This document shows positions 24,010 to 36,619 of a stretch of DNA of 64,000 nucleotides, in pieces. Position 1 is the first letter of the stretch. The number at the start of each line of letters is the position of its first letter. The position numbers were made by a program, and so were the translations under genes. The stretch lies in NCBI GenBank assembly GCA_013399855.1, contig VXAY01004753.1:86380-150379 (forward strand), read 5' to 3'. The DNA comes from Oxyruncus cristatus. Lineage: Eukaryota; Chordata; Aves; Passeriformes; Cotingidae. Under the pieces are notes generated by a model. It had not been told where the DNA came from. It searched no databases and was given only the letters and a program-made list of their open reading frames with translations.

Positions 24010-26479
24010 CATTTAGTACTTTTTTGCTGTTATCACAGGCTGACAGGAGCTAAAAGGCAATGCAGAGAGGAGAGAGGGCTGCCCACTTTCACACTCCCTG
24101 CCACCTCATGTTGTTTCCATGAGATCAAAGTCTCAGAATACCCAAGGGTTAATGCATTTTTCACCACAGTGTGATGTCTCTCCCTGTTTCCAGGCAGAAG
24201 AAACTGCCAGCTTTGCTCAGCACAGGCAGCAGAGGGGAGCAGTCCTGGGGGTGAGGAGTGCAATGCTCCCCTTTCCCAAGAGCTGCCTGGTGTCTGGTCT
24301 GCTCTCTGAGCCCCAGCAAACATGAGCCACTTCATAACATCAGTTCTGTGTGTACTTCCCTGAAAGCAAGCTGGGGGATATCCATCTGCACACCTGAAAC
24401 CGAGATCTACACCTAAGCAGCTTATCTCACACCTTCCCACCTTGGTGTTAAACCTGGTCCACAGCATCCTTCTGGATTTTATACCTACCGTAACTGGAGC
24501 AAAGCCAGTGCAAGTAAACTCAACTATTAACACTGTACACTGAATAAATACAACTAACAACCATGGTGTACTGCAGTAATATTCATTACACTAGAATGTA
24601 CTCTACTGATATTACTTGACTACACAGTTGAGATCAATTCACTTACTTTGAACATGTCAAAATTTTTCCTTCATTCTCCAACCTCTGATTATTTTTTCTT
24701 CCTAAAATGTAACAAACTTGAATTTTATATCCCAATCAAGGGGGAAAAAGAAATAATTATGGCATCATATACATAATATGCAACGTAGCACAACAGGGAA
24801 ATCCCTGAGGAAAGTATCAGAGCAATAAAGTGATATCCCAAGGTGACCTGACGATTTCCAGCCAGTGTCTGGCTCAGGACCAAGCAGTTCATAGTCAGCA
24901 GTTGTGACTCTGCTCTGATAACACCCTGCAGCAGCTGAACCAGCACTGCCCATATCAGCAAAGTGTTTACTCCAAGTATCTCAGTGCTGGGATGTCAGAA
25001 GCTTGGGGCAGCAGTGGCTGCACACGCAACAGAGTAGGTAAGAAAGAGGAGCAGCTCAGAAACATCGTATCAGTGGAGCTCCACTCTCTGATCTTAACTG
25101 ATGCATTTTTAATACAAAGAAACAACTCGAACGAAATGGAAAAGAGTGCTGAGAAGAAGGTTATGAGAAGGCTCTGCAAAATTCCACGTGGGACAGAGAA
25201 AGTGTAGATGCAACTGTTTGTTATGTCTCAAAAACATGCCAAGCAAGTCGCCAGTGAACTATCAGAGTGCTCAATGAAGTGGTTTTTCCCACACAGCACA
25301 TAGCTGAAGTTAACACTGCTGTTCCAGGCTGCCATGGAAACCAGGGGTAAACGGGTTGAGGCACAGGTATCAAACAAATCTGAGAGGGAGAATATCCTTC
25401 ACTGCTGTCACACAGATTTGTTGGCAAGTGCTTGTCATGGGCCTGGGCTGGAACATTCCCTGTTTGCCACTCTCCTGGAAGGGCTGCAAGTGGAGCAGAA
25501 CAAGGACACACACAGTGTTCCAAAATCTTTACCGCTCAAGGGGACTACCCCCCGCCGCAAACAGCAGAAATAGAAGAATCTGTTTGACAGAAGTATACAT
25601 AACTCCAAATATAAACAATGCAAATTAAACTATAAGTAATGCATTTAGTTATAAATTGTCAAAATATATGATATGAGAGAGAATATGCTGTGTTCTGCAT
25701 ACCACAGCAGTAAGTCATGTTTCTGCATCTCTGCATCACCACAAATCTTTGCCATTCCGGGGCCAGCCCCACAACCCTGGAGTCTTCAGAGGGAAAAAAC
25801 CTACATTATCACAGATCTTGAGAACAAAAACCAAACTAGCTCAGCCTGGTTTTCTGCACCATTATCATTAAGATTAAACCCTCTGTAACTCAGATAAAGA
25901 ACTCATGGCAGTTTGAATCTCTTTCCTTAGTTCATCAGGACTTAAAATTCCGATCTGTTACTGAAACACCCACAAGTGGTACCAGGAATTGACTGGCATA
26001 TATTTTCTTCTGTACATTAATGGAAAGGTTTACATCTTCTGGAAGCAAATGCAGTGGTGATTGGTTGAAAAGACAGTTCAACAGCTGCTTAGAAAATTTC
26101 ACATCCAAGTGCTGCCAACTCACCAACTCCATCTCCTCATCATTCAGAGCACAAAGATTCTCTGTCACTGGTCACTTCACCAATTCACCAAATTATAAAC
26201 CAAGAGATGAAAACAAATGGGTTCCTTTCCTCTGAACCCCGACAGAGTGAGGTCTGCTGAGATTCTGTCAGTGCTGCCACACCAGGATGAAACGCTGATC
26301 TCTGCACAGGCACCGAAGTTGAATTCTTTTCTCCTTTCTTTCAAAGCAGCTCTGGCAGTACAAGTGATTCTCTCTTTGGAGCTGCCTGTGCCCCAGCAGT
26401 GTGTGCTCACAGCTCAGAGCCCCCTGTGTGCTGGGCTGCAGCCAGAGCAGGGTGGGCAGCAGGGTGAGACCCCGCCTGC

Positions 26480-26984
26480 AGAGCTGCCTCCAGCTCTGGG
26501 CTCCAACACAACCAGGACATGGAGCTGCTGGAACAAGTCCAGAGGAGGCCACAGAGCTGCTCCAAGGGCTGGAGCCCCTCTGCTCTGAAGCCAGGCTGGG
26601 AGAGCTGGGGGGGTTCCCCTGGAGAAGAGAAGGCTCCAGGGAGACCTGAGAGCCCCTTGCAGGGCCTAAAGGGGCTCCAGGAGAGCTGGAGAGGGACTGG
26701 GGACAGGGGAGGGAGGGACAGGACACAGGGAATGGCTTCCCACTGCCAGAGGGCAGGGTTAGGTGGGATACTGGGAAGGAATTCTTCCCTCTGAGGGTGG
26801 CGAAGCCCTGGCACAGGTTGCCCAGAGAAGCTGTGGCTGCCCCTGGATCCCTGGAAGTGTCCAAGGCCAGGTTGCACGGGGCTTGGAGCAACCTGGGCTA
26901 GTGGTAGGTGTCCGTGCCCATGGCAGGGGGTGGCACTGGATGGGCTTTGAAGTCCCTCCCAACCCAAACCATCCTGGGATTCTG
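26480..26984 (+). mobile_element. CR1 LINE, 3' fragment
   Basis: The segment starts in the C-terminal coding part of CR1 ORF2 (ACATGGAGCTGCTGGAACAA, then GTCCAGAGGAGGCCAC), runs through the part that reads GLFSLEKRRLRG in intact copies, and ends GGGCTTTGAAGTCCCTCCCA followed by ACCCAAACCATCCTGGGATTCTG. The frame is broken by indels and substitutions, so it is not functional. Homology may reach back to about 26440. The last 230 nt closely match the copy at 23765-24009. Confidence 0.9.
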
Positions 26985-27011
26985 CAAACTGCAAAAATCA
27001 TTTAACACTTT

Positions 27012-27038
27012 TGTGGTTTAACACTTTGTTAAACCACA
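27012..27038. repeat. Perfect hairpin just after a CR1 3' end
   Basis: TGTGGTTTAACA, loop CTT, then TGTTAAACCACA form a 12 bp perfect stem starting 28 nt after the CR1 copy that ends at 26984. TTTAACACTTT occurs twice here, once just before and once inside the hairpin, so a small local duplication contributed. Confidence 0.85.
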
Positions 27039-27832
27039 GTTTTAGAAAAAGCCCCTCGCTGCAGATCAGAAGTAACTTGTCTTCAAGGGCTCTAGAGAAA
27101 GTATTTCAGTGATTTCCACTATGTTCTCAATGGGGAACAAGAAGTGAGAATCTGCAGCTGGCTCTCTACTAAAAGTAAAACCTTAAGACACATAAGACAC
27201 AAAATTCTTTTTACAAGACCCAGAGTTAAGAGTACAAAGGTCACTTGGCACCTTGACTGGCCCAGCAACTGTTGTCACTCCCATTCACCAGCAGGTTCTA
27301 AGAGAACTGACACAGGTGCAAGGTCAGAGAGGCCAAGTCCCAGCTGCAGAGGCCGTCAGGGCAGTCCAGGCCTTCTCTGGGTACCAAAAGAGTCTGAAGG
27401 GAGTAAGTACTTTGAAGGGTCTGGTTGAGCTCCCTTCAAACAAGAGCCATGTGAGCAATATCCTTGGAATCAAAGGGGCTCCCTACAAATATACTGTTAC
27501 ACACTGCTACTTCCTACAGGAGGAATTCCATGGGAAACACAGATGCTCTAGTTCAAGATTCTCTACTTCTTTTGGTGCAAAACTTTGGAAAGAAAAAGGG
27601 GACTCTTCATAAATCCAGCTCTAACTGCAAGAAATCACTTCCATTTTTATGGAGATCTGTGCAAACAGACTGGTCTCACTTGGTGTGTTACATTTGCTGT
27701 TTTCCATCAAGAAAAAACTAGCAGCTTAAAAGGCAGGCTGTGGGAACACAGGAATATCAGCAATCCTTTGTTCACCTCAAAAGATGATTTTTTATTGAAA
27801 TGCATCTGTCTCTTCTTCATCAATGAAAAAAA

Positions 27833-27860
27833 AAGTCACTTTGGTTAATTAAAGTGACTT
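27833..27860. repeat. Perfect hairpin, 10 bp stem, 8 nt loop
   Basis: AAGTCACTTT and AAAGTGACTT are exact reverse complements around GGTTAATT. An A-rich tract precedes the left arm. No RNA family is recognised. Confidence 0.8.
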
Positions 27861-30012
27861 CAAGAACATCAGACGAAAATCAAAACAGGGGGCAAAAATG
27901 CTTTGAACCAACAGAGCAGAAAACTGCTGTTATTTATGTCACCACAAACTGAAATTCCACTACCTCTATGTCTATGTAGTTAAATTTTTCTACAGTAAGT
28001 TTTCACTCTAATAAGTTGCTAAAAGCCTTTCTAGTTCCCTTTTCCTAAGTCACAAGAACTTCTAAGCTATCCAGAACACTTATTTCAACAATGATGAAAA
28101 AACAAGCAGCAGAGACTGCGGTAGATCTGACAAACTGCATTAAAGGGATTCCCAAAGATGATGTTATGACTTTGCAGAAGGCAATTCCCACCACGGATGG
28201 TGCCTATTAAAGCCCCCCGACTATTCCTGAGGGAACAGGCTCTAATCATAGTCAGAGGTGTGTTAAGCTCCCGAGCGGTCCGCGGGTGGAGAGCAGCACT
28301 GCCAGTTCTGAGCTGGAATGTAACGGTGATCACAGGCAGAAAGGCCGAACTCCACACCTCGCCTTGAGCTGGCGAGTCACCCCAGAGCTGGGCTCAGCTT
28401 AGATGGGGGATCTCAGAGCTGGGTTTAAACCAGGGTGCAGACACTGCTGGCCAGGGAGCTCCTCGCTGCTGCTGCAAGATCTGAGAGCACTTCTACTTCT
28501 GTACAACACCCTTTTCTCGCCCTCCAGGTACCCAAAAACATTCCACCACACCTCGTGCTCCATGCAAAAAAGGGAAACTTCCATGAAAAGGATGTGAACA
28601 GTAGCAGGGCTCAGCTGGTCATGGTTCAGGTTAAAGACAGCTGAGGCAGTGTAAGGAGACCTACATGAACAAGGAAGGAAGGAGGCAGTGCTGGAATGTG
28701 CCCGAGACACAGGCCTGAGAGTCCACTTTTTCCAAATTCAGATGTATCTTCTTTGAAACCCAAGCCTGTCGTTGTTTCCTAAATCCAGCTACTGTTGAAT
28801 GCCTGCAGATTAAGAGAATACTGGATTTGGTTCAACCACTTTCTTTGTGCCAGGGAATATGGCTTTTTCAATAGGATACAGACCTTTTTAATCATCCCCA
28901 TCTCTTTCTCTTCAGAATTAATTACTGCAGTGTACCAGCACTGCACTTCATCAGATAAGTCTAGGGCTTCCTTAATACAAAAGAGAGAGAATTGTAATTA
29001 CAGTGTTTGCTGAAAGAAATGTCATTTTTGCAATTTAACTGCCACTCTTGGTCTGCAAAAAGTCTGACAATCTGCAGCAGAATTTGCACCTTTGGAAAGA
29101 TCAGAGCCATGGGGACTCTGACCATTTGTAATCCAGTCAGGAAGGGCTAAGATCTGGCGGCATTTGATTCCTTTTGGTAATTAGTGATTCCTGTCTTCAC
29201 AGAGAGCACCATCCCTGTCATCTAAAATAAACGCAGCAATGGATCTGACACACAGGTAGCAAACTCATGTGCTGGCATCATTTCCCCACAACTCCTAGAA
29301 CAATACTGTCCAAAGGAATCCAAGTACGGTTTTTCTCATCTGCTTAGTGCCAAGGGTGTCCCTCCTGTAACAGATTTGTATGACACAGAAAGCGAACCAA
29401 AGAGAAAAGGCACAGATCTGGCTGGTACGACAGTGACTACTCTGAACCATTAACACCAGGAGGTGTTTATTCCTCTTCTCTCAGAAAGTTGTAGCATTAA
29501 AGCATCGCCAAACAGACTCCCCAGCTGAACCGCTGCAGTCACATGAGCAGCTCTATTTCCCAGATCGATCTGTCTGTAATTAAATTAATATAGTGGAAAA
29601 CAAGCAGTAGTATTTGAAAGCCTTACACAATTTATCTCCAATGAGCAGTGCCAAAAATAATCTTCCAAGCTCTGAGTTTACATAGCAGTACACAGGAGCA
29701 GAACACAGCCTTTGTTCCAAGCTTATAAGGAGTGCTTTCATTTCCAGCAGAGATTTGAACTTATACAGAACTGGCAGTGCAGAATTCATTTCAAAGGTAA
29801 TTTGTCTTTCCCTACGTTATACATTTGCTCTAAAGTATTCTAGTACCACAAGTTCTGTCAATTAATTCAATACATTTATTTTAAGTTATTTGAAGTTGAT
29901 ATTAATTCAAACTCATAAAGTAGTTAACAGCCGATTTTAAGCCAGCTTATTTTTGGTCTGCTGTCATGTGAAACATGCCTAGTTCAATAAATTCAGGTAG
30001 CAAGTCATAAAG

Positions 30013-30028
30013 AAACCACATGTGGTTT
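30013..30028. promoter_or_regulatory. 16 bp palindrome with E-box and paired RUNX-like sites
   Basis: AAACCACATGTGGTTT is a perfect palindrome. Its centre CACATGTG is an E-box, and each half carries AACCACA/TGTGGTT, the RUNX recognition motif. A role as an enhancer site is only inferred from motif content. Confidence 0.4.
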
Positions 30029-33000
30029 AAATTACTCTTGCTCCCGGTACCAGTTCCCAGAGTGAACTCCTGCACTGAGGCAGAGTCAGCACAGCAGGTA
30101 TTTCATTCAGGTTTTCAATCCCAGCCCAATGTGCCTTCATTCACACCTCCTGTACGGAAAGAAAATTCCTGTGGTCTTTTCCCACTCATTTCTGAGAGTA
30201 GCAGGATACATCTTCAGGAAAGAGATGCCATGAGTCCACAAGTGGCTCTAAAACGTGATGCACTCCTTCAACACTTCTTTACACTTCCAGATCTGAACGA
30301 TCTTTTAATTTTTTCAAGGCTGCCCAGAAGAGTTAGGAACACGCAAAGCTTAAAAGAATCAAAAAAATAATTTTGTAGCTACTTTTCCCACAGTCAAAGA
30401 ATCTCTGAAAAGCTGAAAATCAGGAGAAAGAAATAGTGAGGAAGAAAGAGTCCATGAGATGTCAAAAAACAAATACAAATGCCATCCAGCAGCAAACAGG
30501 ACGCAACATGAAAAGCCTTCTGATTGGAAACAATACACACAACGAAACCAAAGCTTTAGTTTCAAGAATGTCACAAATACTAATAATTTGTATTTCTTCA
30601 CAAAAACCTGATTTTGATGTAACCACATTACTGTCAAGTGTGTGATACGAACTTTTTAACCTCACCTACCCTCCTTTAGAGAGCTGAGGAAACATTTAAT
30701 GCATGCCTGGCAACCTTACACCTTCCACCCAAGCCAGTTCATAATTTGCATCTTATTTTCAGTTTGAATTTTATAAGCTTTCATTACAAGACAAACACAT
30801 TGTAAAAATGACCTCAAGGCTCAGAAACAAGAAGTACAAAGTTCAGATCTCATTTATCTACACCACACATTAAAATTAAAATGAACTTATTTCCATCTTC
30901 CAGACTTACCTTCCCTTTTTGAATGTGGTTAAAGGCATGTTTTTGACTGCTTTGTATATTTTGGGGGTGTTTTTATTTCTGTCTACCACGCACACAGAAT
31001 ATTTTATAAATCCTTGATATTGCTATGACTTTAATCTTGTATGAGTAAACAATAATTTTTCAAACTATATGTTAGTCCTTGACTTTGCAACTTCTTCCCT
31101 ATACTCATACACTAAAAAAGGGATTTTGTTGAAGAAACTATGAGAAAGCAGACTTTATACCCTCAATAACAATATTGCCTCCAATGAATGAATAACATTA
31201 TTTTCTAATTTGTTCACAATGCAAAATATTTATGATACCAACTTCTCAATAATAAAAAAATGACTGAAGAGATAAAGCCTTGTAACACATGCCAAAGTCA
31301 GCAATATTTCTCACTATTTGCAGTTCCTTGCAAAAGGCCCATATGCAGGAAATTATATTTATCAGTCTTCATTCCATGCTCAATAACATCCATCTGTAGA
31401 GAACAATTGTTCCATCGATCACAAAGCCCTGCACAAATAACTTCTTTAAACCATTACTTTACTTACAATATTATACCCCCATAAAAATATTATTAATCAG
31501 AGTAAATAAGACTATTTCCCGGCTAATTTGCTTTCTGGAATCCTGTCCAACAGCAAAGCAAGCAGCTGTTTGTTCACTGCTTTTCCAGACCACACAATGG
31601 CCACTTTATCAAGTTTTTTCCTGGTTTTAGCCTTCACCATCCTATGGCAGAGCAGAAATCTTTTAGCTTGCCCTTAATTAAGCACAGAAAGCATTAATAA
31701 AAATCAAAATGAGCATGCATCCTGTATGCAATCCAAGTCAGAATTCCTGCACTTACTGGCTTGCACCATTCCATCGGGATTTTTCAGAGGACCTCACTAG
31801 AACAGGTGAGGAACAACACAACGTCCCAGGCTGGAGCAGGCAGAGTGTGAGGAGCCCCAAGGGCTGACAGGAAACACTCCCTAAAGGTATCCTGCTTTAG
31901 GCAGGGCAGAGCTCATCCACAGAGCCCTGTGTGCTCACAGGGAGAAAAACCAGCCCAAGCAACCCCAGCAACGAGTGCTGAAGGGGGCAGTTTGACCGCT
32001 CATTGGTGACTGATTCCACACACCAACCCACAGAGAAGATGCTGAGGGGGAAAATACACCACGACAACTTCAGAGCGCCAAAGAACCCCTTCCAGCAAGG
32101 GAGAGCCCTCACATTCAGGAAAGCCACAGCACTCCTGAACTGAACAGGGAGGGAGTTCACCAGTTCTGTTCCATCAGCAAGCACTGGCAGAGCAGTGTGA
32201 CAGAGGCAAAGCAGGTAGTGGCAGCACTGCTCAAACCACTTCTGAAAACTTGCTCAAGAATTCACAGCTTTCTGGCTTACCTGGCAGAAAATAAATGAGG
32301 GGAGGAGATGGATATGGGAGAAAAAGAATGGGAATAATGAAAGTAGTTGAAACTAGTCAAGTAGTTTCCCCTTCAACCACGAGAGAGACAGTTTTTCCTT
32401 ACAAAAGAAAGCTCCTTTTCTGCCATAGACTCGATGGCTGGTTTTCCTTCACAGCTCAAGAGACTGTTCCAACCACTAATTGCTTCTGGTGAGGAAAAAA
32501 AAAATATTTATTCCACAAGTATGGCTCTCTGCCTTTAAAATGTGGGGAGGTCAGAGTGCTGTGGAGCTTTCAGTTTGTTTACTATCAATAACAGACGGCA
32601 GAAGCAGACAGCCACACACACACCCAAGGCAGCTCGGAACAGGGAGCTCCAGAAATGGAAACAGCCTGGTTGTCATGGCAGCAGAGCATGATACCTGAGC
32701 TAATTACTCACGCTGAGAGGCAGAGCTAATTAGCCCAGATGCAGCATCACCCTGGCACAGTTATGATCCTTCTGGGACCTGCACACGTGTATTGCTGATC
32801 AGACGTTGCGGTTTGCTCACAAGACCTTGGCGTTCCACGCTCTGCTTTACAAAGTGTTCACAAAAAGAAAGAAAAAAGGGGAAAAAGATGTTCCTACAAA
32901 GAAGATAGCAATGGAAAAGAGCTCACAAAAAAGCCCAGAAAACTCTGAACGCTGACCTGCAACTCTCGTGCAGGGGAGGAGGATGCCTGTGTCCATAGTG

Positions 33001-36000
33001 CTGCACCACACCACAACACTTGGGACAGCAAGCTCAGAAGTACAGACACACCTCCATCTCCAGCCCAGGGCATGTCCTTGAAAAATCCCTTTCTCATTAT
33101 GACAAGCTAAAATCAAAAAGTTCCCTCTTATCTAATAATGCAAACACCCAAAATAAGCTCCTGGCTTATTATAAAATCTGCTTTAGATTGTGAGTCCTGT
33201 GGAATATAAATACCTACTAACAACAGACAAACCTGGGGTTTTTCAAGGACTGGAAACAGCATTTACTTGCTGTTTTTACCAGAAGAAAAGGTATTTTAAA
33301 ACTAACTTTGTCATCTTTCTACAGTACTATCTGATATAAGATCCTCCTAGAAACAGCAGCACATTTCAAAAGGGTTGGAAACAAAAACTGAACAGGTGAG
33401 TGTATCAGTCCTTGTTAACCATTTTTCTGCCACAGAAATCCAATGTAACATGATGCAGAAGACTACACAGACAAGCTGGGAAAGGTAGGGATTTTGATTG
33501 TATTCTTGGAGAAAAAAACCAGCAAGATAAAAAAAAATTCTGTACGAAACTATTTCGCCTCTTCATAATCAAAATCAGCAAAGGCAACAAACAGACTGAG
33601 CAGGCAGACTAGAGGAAGGATGGCCCGGACAGGGAGTCCCACGCAAACCCGGTCGTTGAACTGAGATGCTTTGGTAGTTCAATACAAGACACCGAATGAC
33701 TCCCTGCAAACCCAGGAAGAGCACTGGAGTCACGCTGAAGTGTTTGAATGGACATTAATGTGTGAAGCAGAATACATTATACAGCACGGAACTGACGGAA
33801 CGGATACTCAGAAGAGCTAACAAAGGACAGACAGGCTTGAACATTTGGTGTACATTTATTCAATTTTAAGTTGTACAGATCTTTTAAGTTCACCTTGCAA
33901 AAGTCATTAATTTAATAATTTTTTTGTATTAACAATTTACACAACACGCCTGCTCACTCATTCACAAGAGATCACTTCTCTCTTCAGGAACATCTCTAAG
34001 CAAAGCTGGAGGATGCCAAGAGGTTCATTCAAGCATCTGTGCTGCCCAAGAGAATGGGACAAACACATAAAAATCAATGTTTTTCTAAGCAGAAAGGTAT
34101 TTTTGTCAGGGTTAATACTGTTGCTAAATAAAACAGTTTGGTGCCCCAATGATTTCTAATTTAAGGCAGAAAATAGTTACACACTCTTCACCTGCTTAAA
34201 ACTTCTGTCCAGCTAAGTGTACTTTATATACATTTAGATATCAAATAATTCTAAACGCTGTTCAAATCGTAGATTTATAAACCTAGCATCACCTTCCCAG
34301 CTTCCTGAGGCACCTTCTCTCAAGCAAGTTGTGCTCACCCCTTCCATTAACGAGCACAAAGTTAGGGATATATCAGTCAGCATTTAGATCCAACTTTGGG
34401 AAAGAAGGCTGGAGAACGAGACAGTGTTAGTGGGCCAAACTGAAAAGAAGAAAATGAAGGAATACTAAGGAAGATAAAGCAGCTGTTGATATTCTCAAGG
34501 GCCTGTTATTTATCAGAAATAGAAAGAAACCAGGATGTCAATAAAGTCTTTAAAGGGAAATAAAAATGTCATAACAGAGCATATAATCTTCCCCTGACAA
34601 AGGAACTTGGTTTTTCTCCCAAAATACAGAAGATCCCTGTATTTCTGTACCTCATTTCCATTAAGGAAAGCTTCATATGCACTTTCCCCTAAGTGGACTA
34701 TCAATAAAAGCCACTCTCTTCTGATAAGCTTTTATTTATTCTAGAAAACAGGCACATTACTGGAAACTGGAAAGAACTGCATTGTTTGCCAGGATTTTAA
34801 CCCTGTTCTACAGCTGTTACTGTAGCCACTGCAAAAATTCCAACACATGACTAAATCTCCCAAACACACTCCAAGTTCAGGGGATAAGTCATTTTTGCTG
34901 CATTTCTCCTGTCCCTGCTGTTTGGGACCAGAAGGCCACTGGTGGAAGCTCAGCAGAGATATCCCTGAGGGGACCAAGCAGAGTACTGAAAGTGGGCAGA
35001 AAGTCACCATTAAAATAAAAAAAGCCAAGAAAGTCAATGCCATAAGCCACTCAACTGCTCCTGCCTCAGCCAGTAACAGGAAGCTTTTCTGGGAAGCACA
35101 GGGCTCACAGTGGGCATTCAGCAGCACCAGGCACTAACAAGAGCTTTAAAACCCAGGAATCTTAGCAGAGTGCTGCTTTCTCTAACGAGGAGAAAGAAGG
35201 GAACGATATATTAGAGAACAGCAGGGGAAGGAAGATATTTATGACATGCCTTCACCAAAAGCTTGCATCAACAAGAATAGAAACAAATGGCCAAGGATGC
35301 CTTTGGATTAATGCTGCCCAAATTCTTACAAAGAAGCTTCTGGTTTGGTTTTTTTCATATACACCATTAGGAGAGGGCTAAAAAAAGCAAACAGAATACA
35401 ACTACTTTCACATGAGCTGCCAAAGAGGGTTGACAAATGTTTCAGGGATGGGGTATGAACAGCCCAGACTGACATGGGCTGGGAACTCAAATTCCAACCT
35501 TCAGCCCTTCCACAGAATGCTTCAAGAGCTCCAGGCTTTCCTACCGTCCACAGAATAAATTTATTGCCTTCAGCTAGGAAAAAGGGTTGCTGATAGTGCT
35601 AATGGTTCCTATTTCTTTTCTCTGATGCTTTTAACTGTACTTGGGACTTCACCTCATACTTAAGAAGGAAGAAAAGGGACTTCTACCCAGACCATTTGGT
35701 GCCTAAAGATATATTCCCACATCAGGTACAAAACGGAGAAAAGAAGTTCTGAATTGTGGGTTAGTTTCAACTCTACACAGAGCACATTCCACGAAGCATC
35801 AGGAAACAGTAAATAGCTTGGTTCTGGGTGCTACAGAGAGAGAGAAGAGCTCTTTGTCTCTTTTCAAGGCTGAGTTAACTGAAAAAAGTCAACACATGAA
35901 AAATTCATTAGAAGGCAGTGTGGCAACAGAACACAGAGAGACTGAGTGCTGCAGCCTGGCAATGGAGACTGCTCAAAGAGGGATAAAAGGCAGGGCACTC

Positions 36001-36502
36001 GCTGCTGACTTGAGAAAGTGTCACAGGGGAAGAAATAAAACTGGTGCTTCATCCACAGGAAATCTTTCTTGTTAATCCAAGTCAACTGAAGCCTGATTCC
36101 TTCCTCCTCAGATTAAATAAAGTATCATTTTCCTAGAACAGAAGAAAAAATAACAAAGTTAAGGTATAGCTACACCTACGAACTTGTGTAATGTAACAAA
36201 CGGGGCAGAAAGGGAAAGGGGAAGCAAACCTATGCCTACCTGGAGTAGTAGAGCTTCTGTCTCCGGTTGCTGACGAGCAGAGTGTCTCTGTGGGGACTTT
36301 ACACTTTGGGATGATGACAGCAAAGTGAGAAAGAAAAAGAGCAGCCCCTGACAAACAAGCTTTAAACACAGTCATTGTGGAATGCAGACAATATTTCATA
36401 TCACCCATGCACAGAGTACCACCAATGTGAGTGTGTCCCACTCCTCTCCCACACTGCACTAACACACGTTTGTACAATGGCAGGTTTATTCCACACAACT
36501 CA

Positions 36503-36619
<117 letters not shown>

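Noticed and set aside
26268..26891. 207-codon open frame on the minus strand
   Set aside because: It is largely antisense to the CR1 copy at 26480-26984. GC-rich CR1 sequence is poor in stop codons on both strands, so this is an artefact of the repeat.
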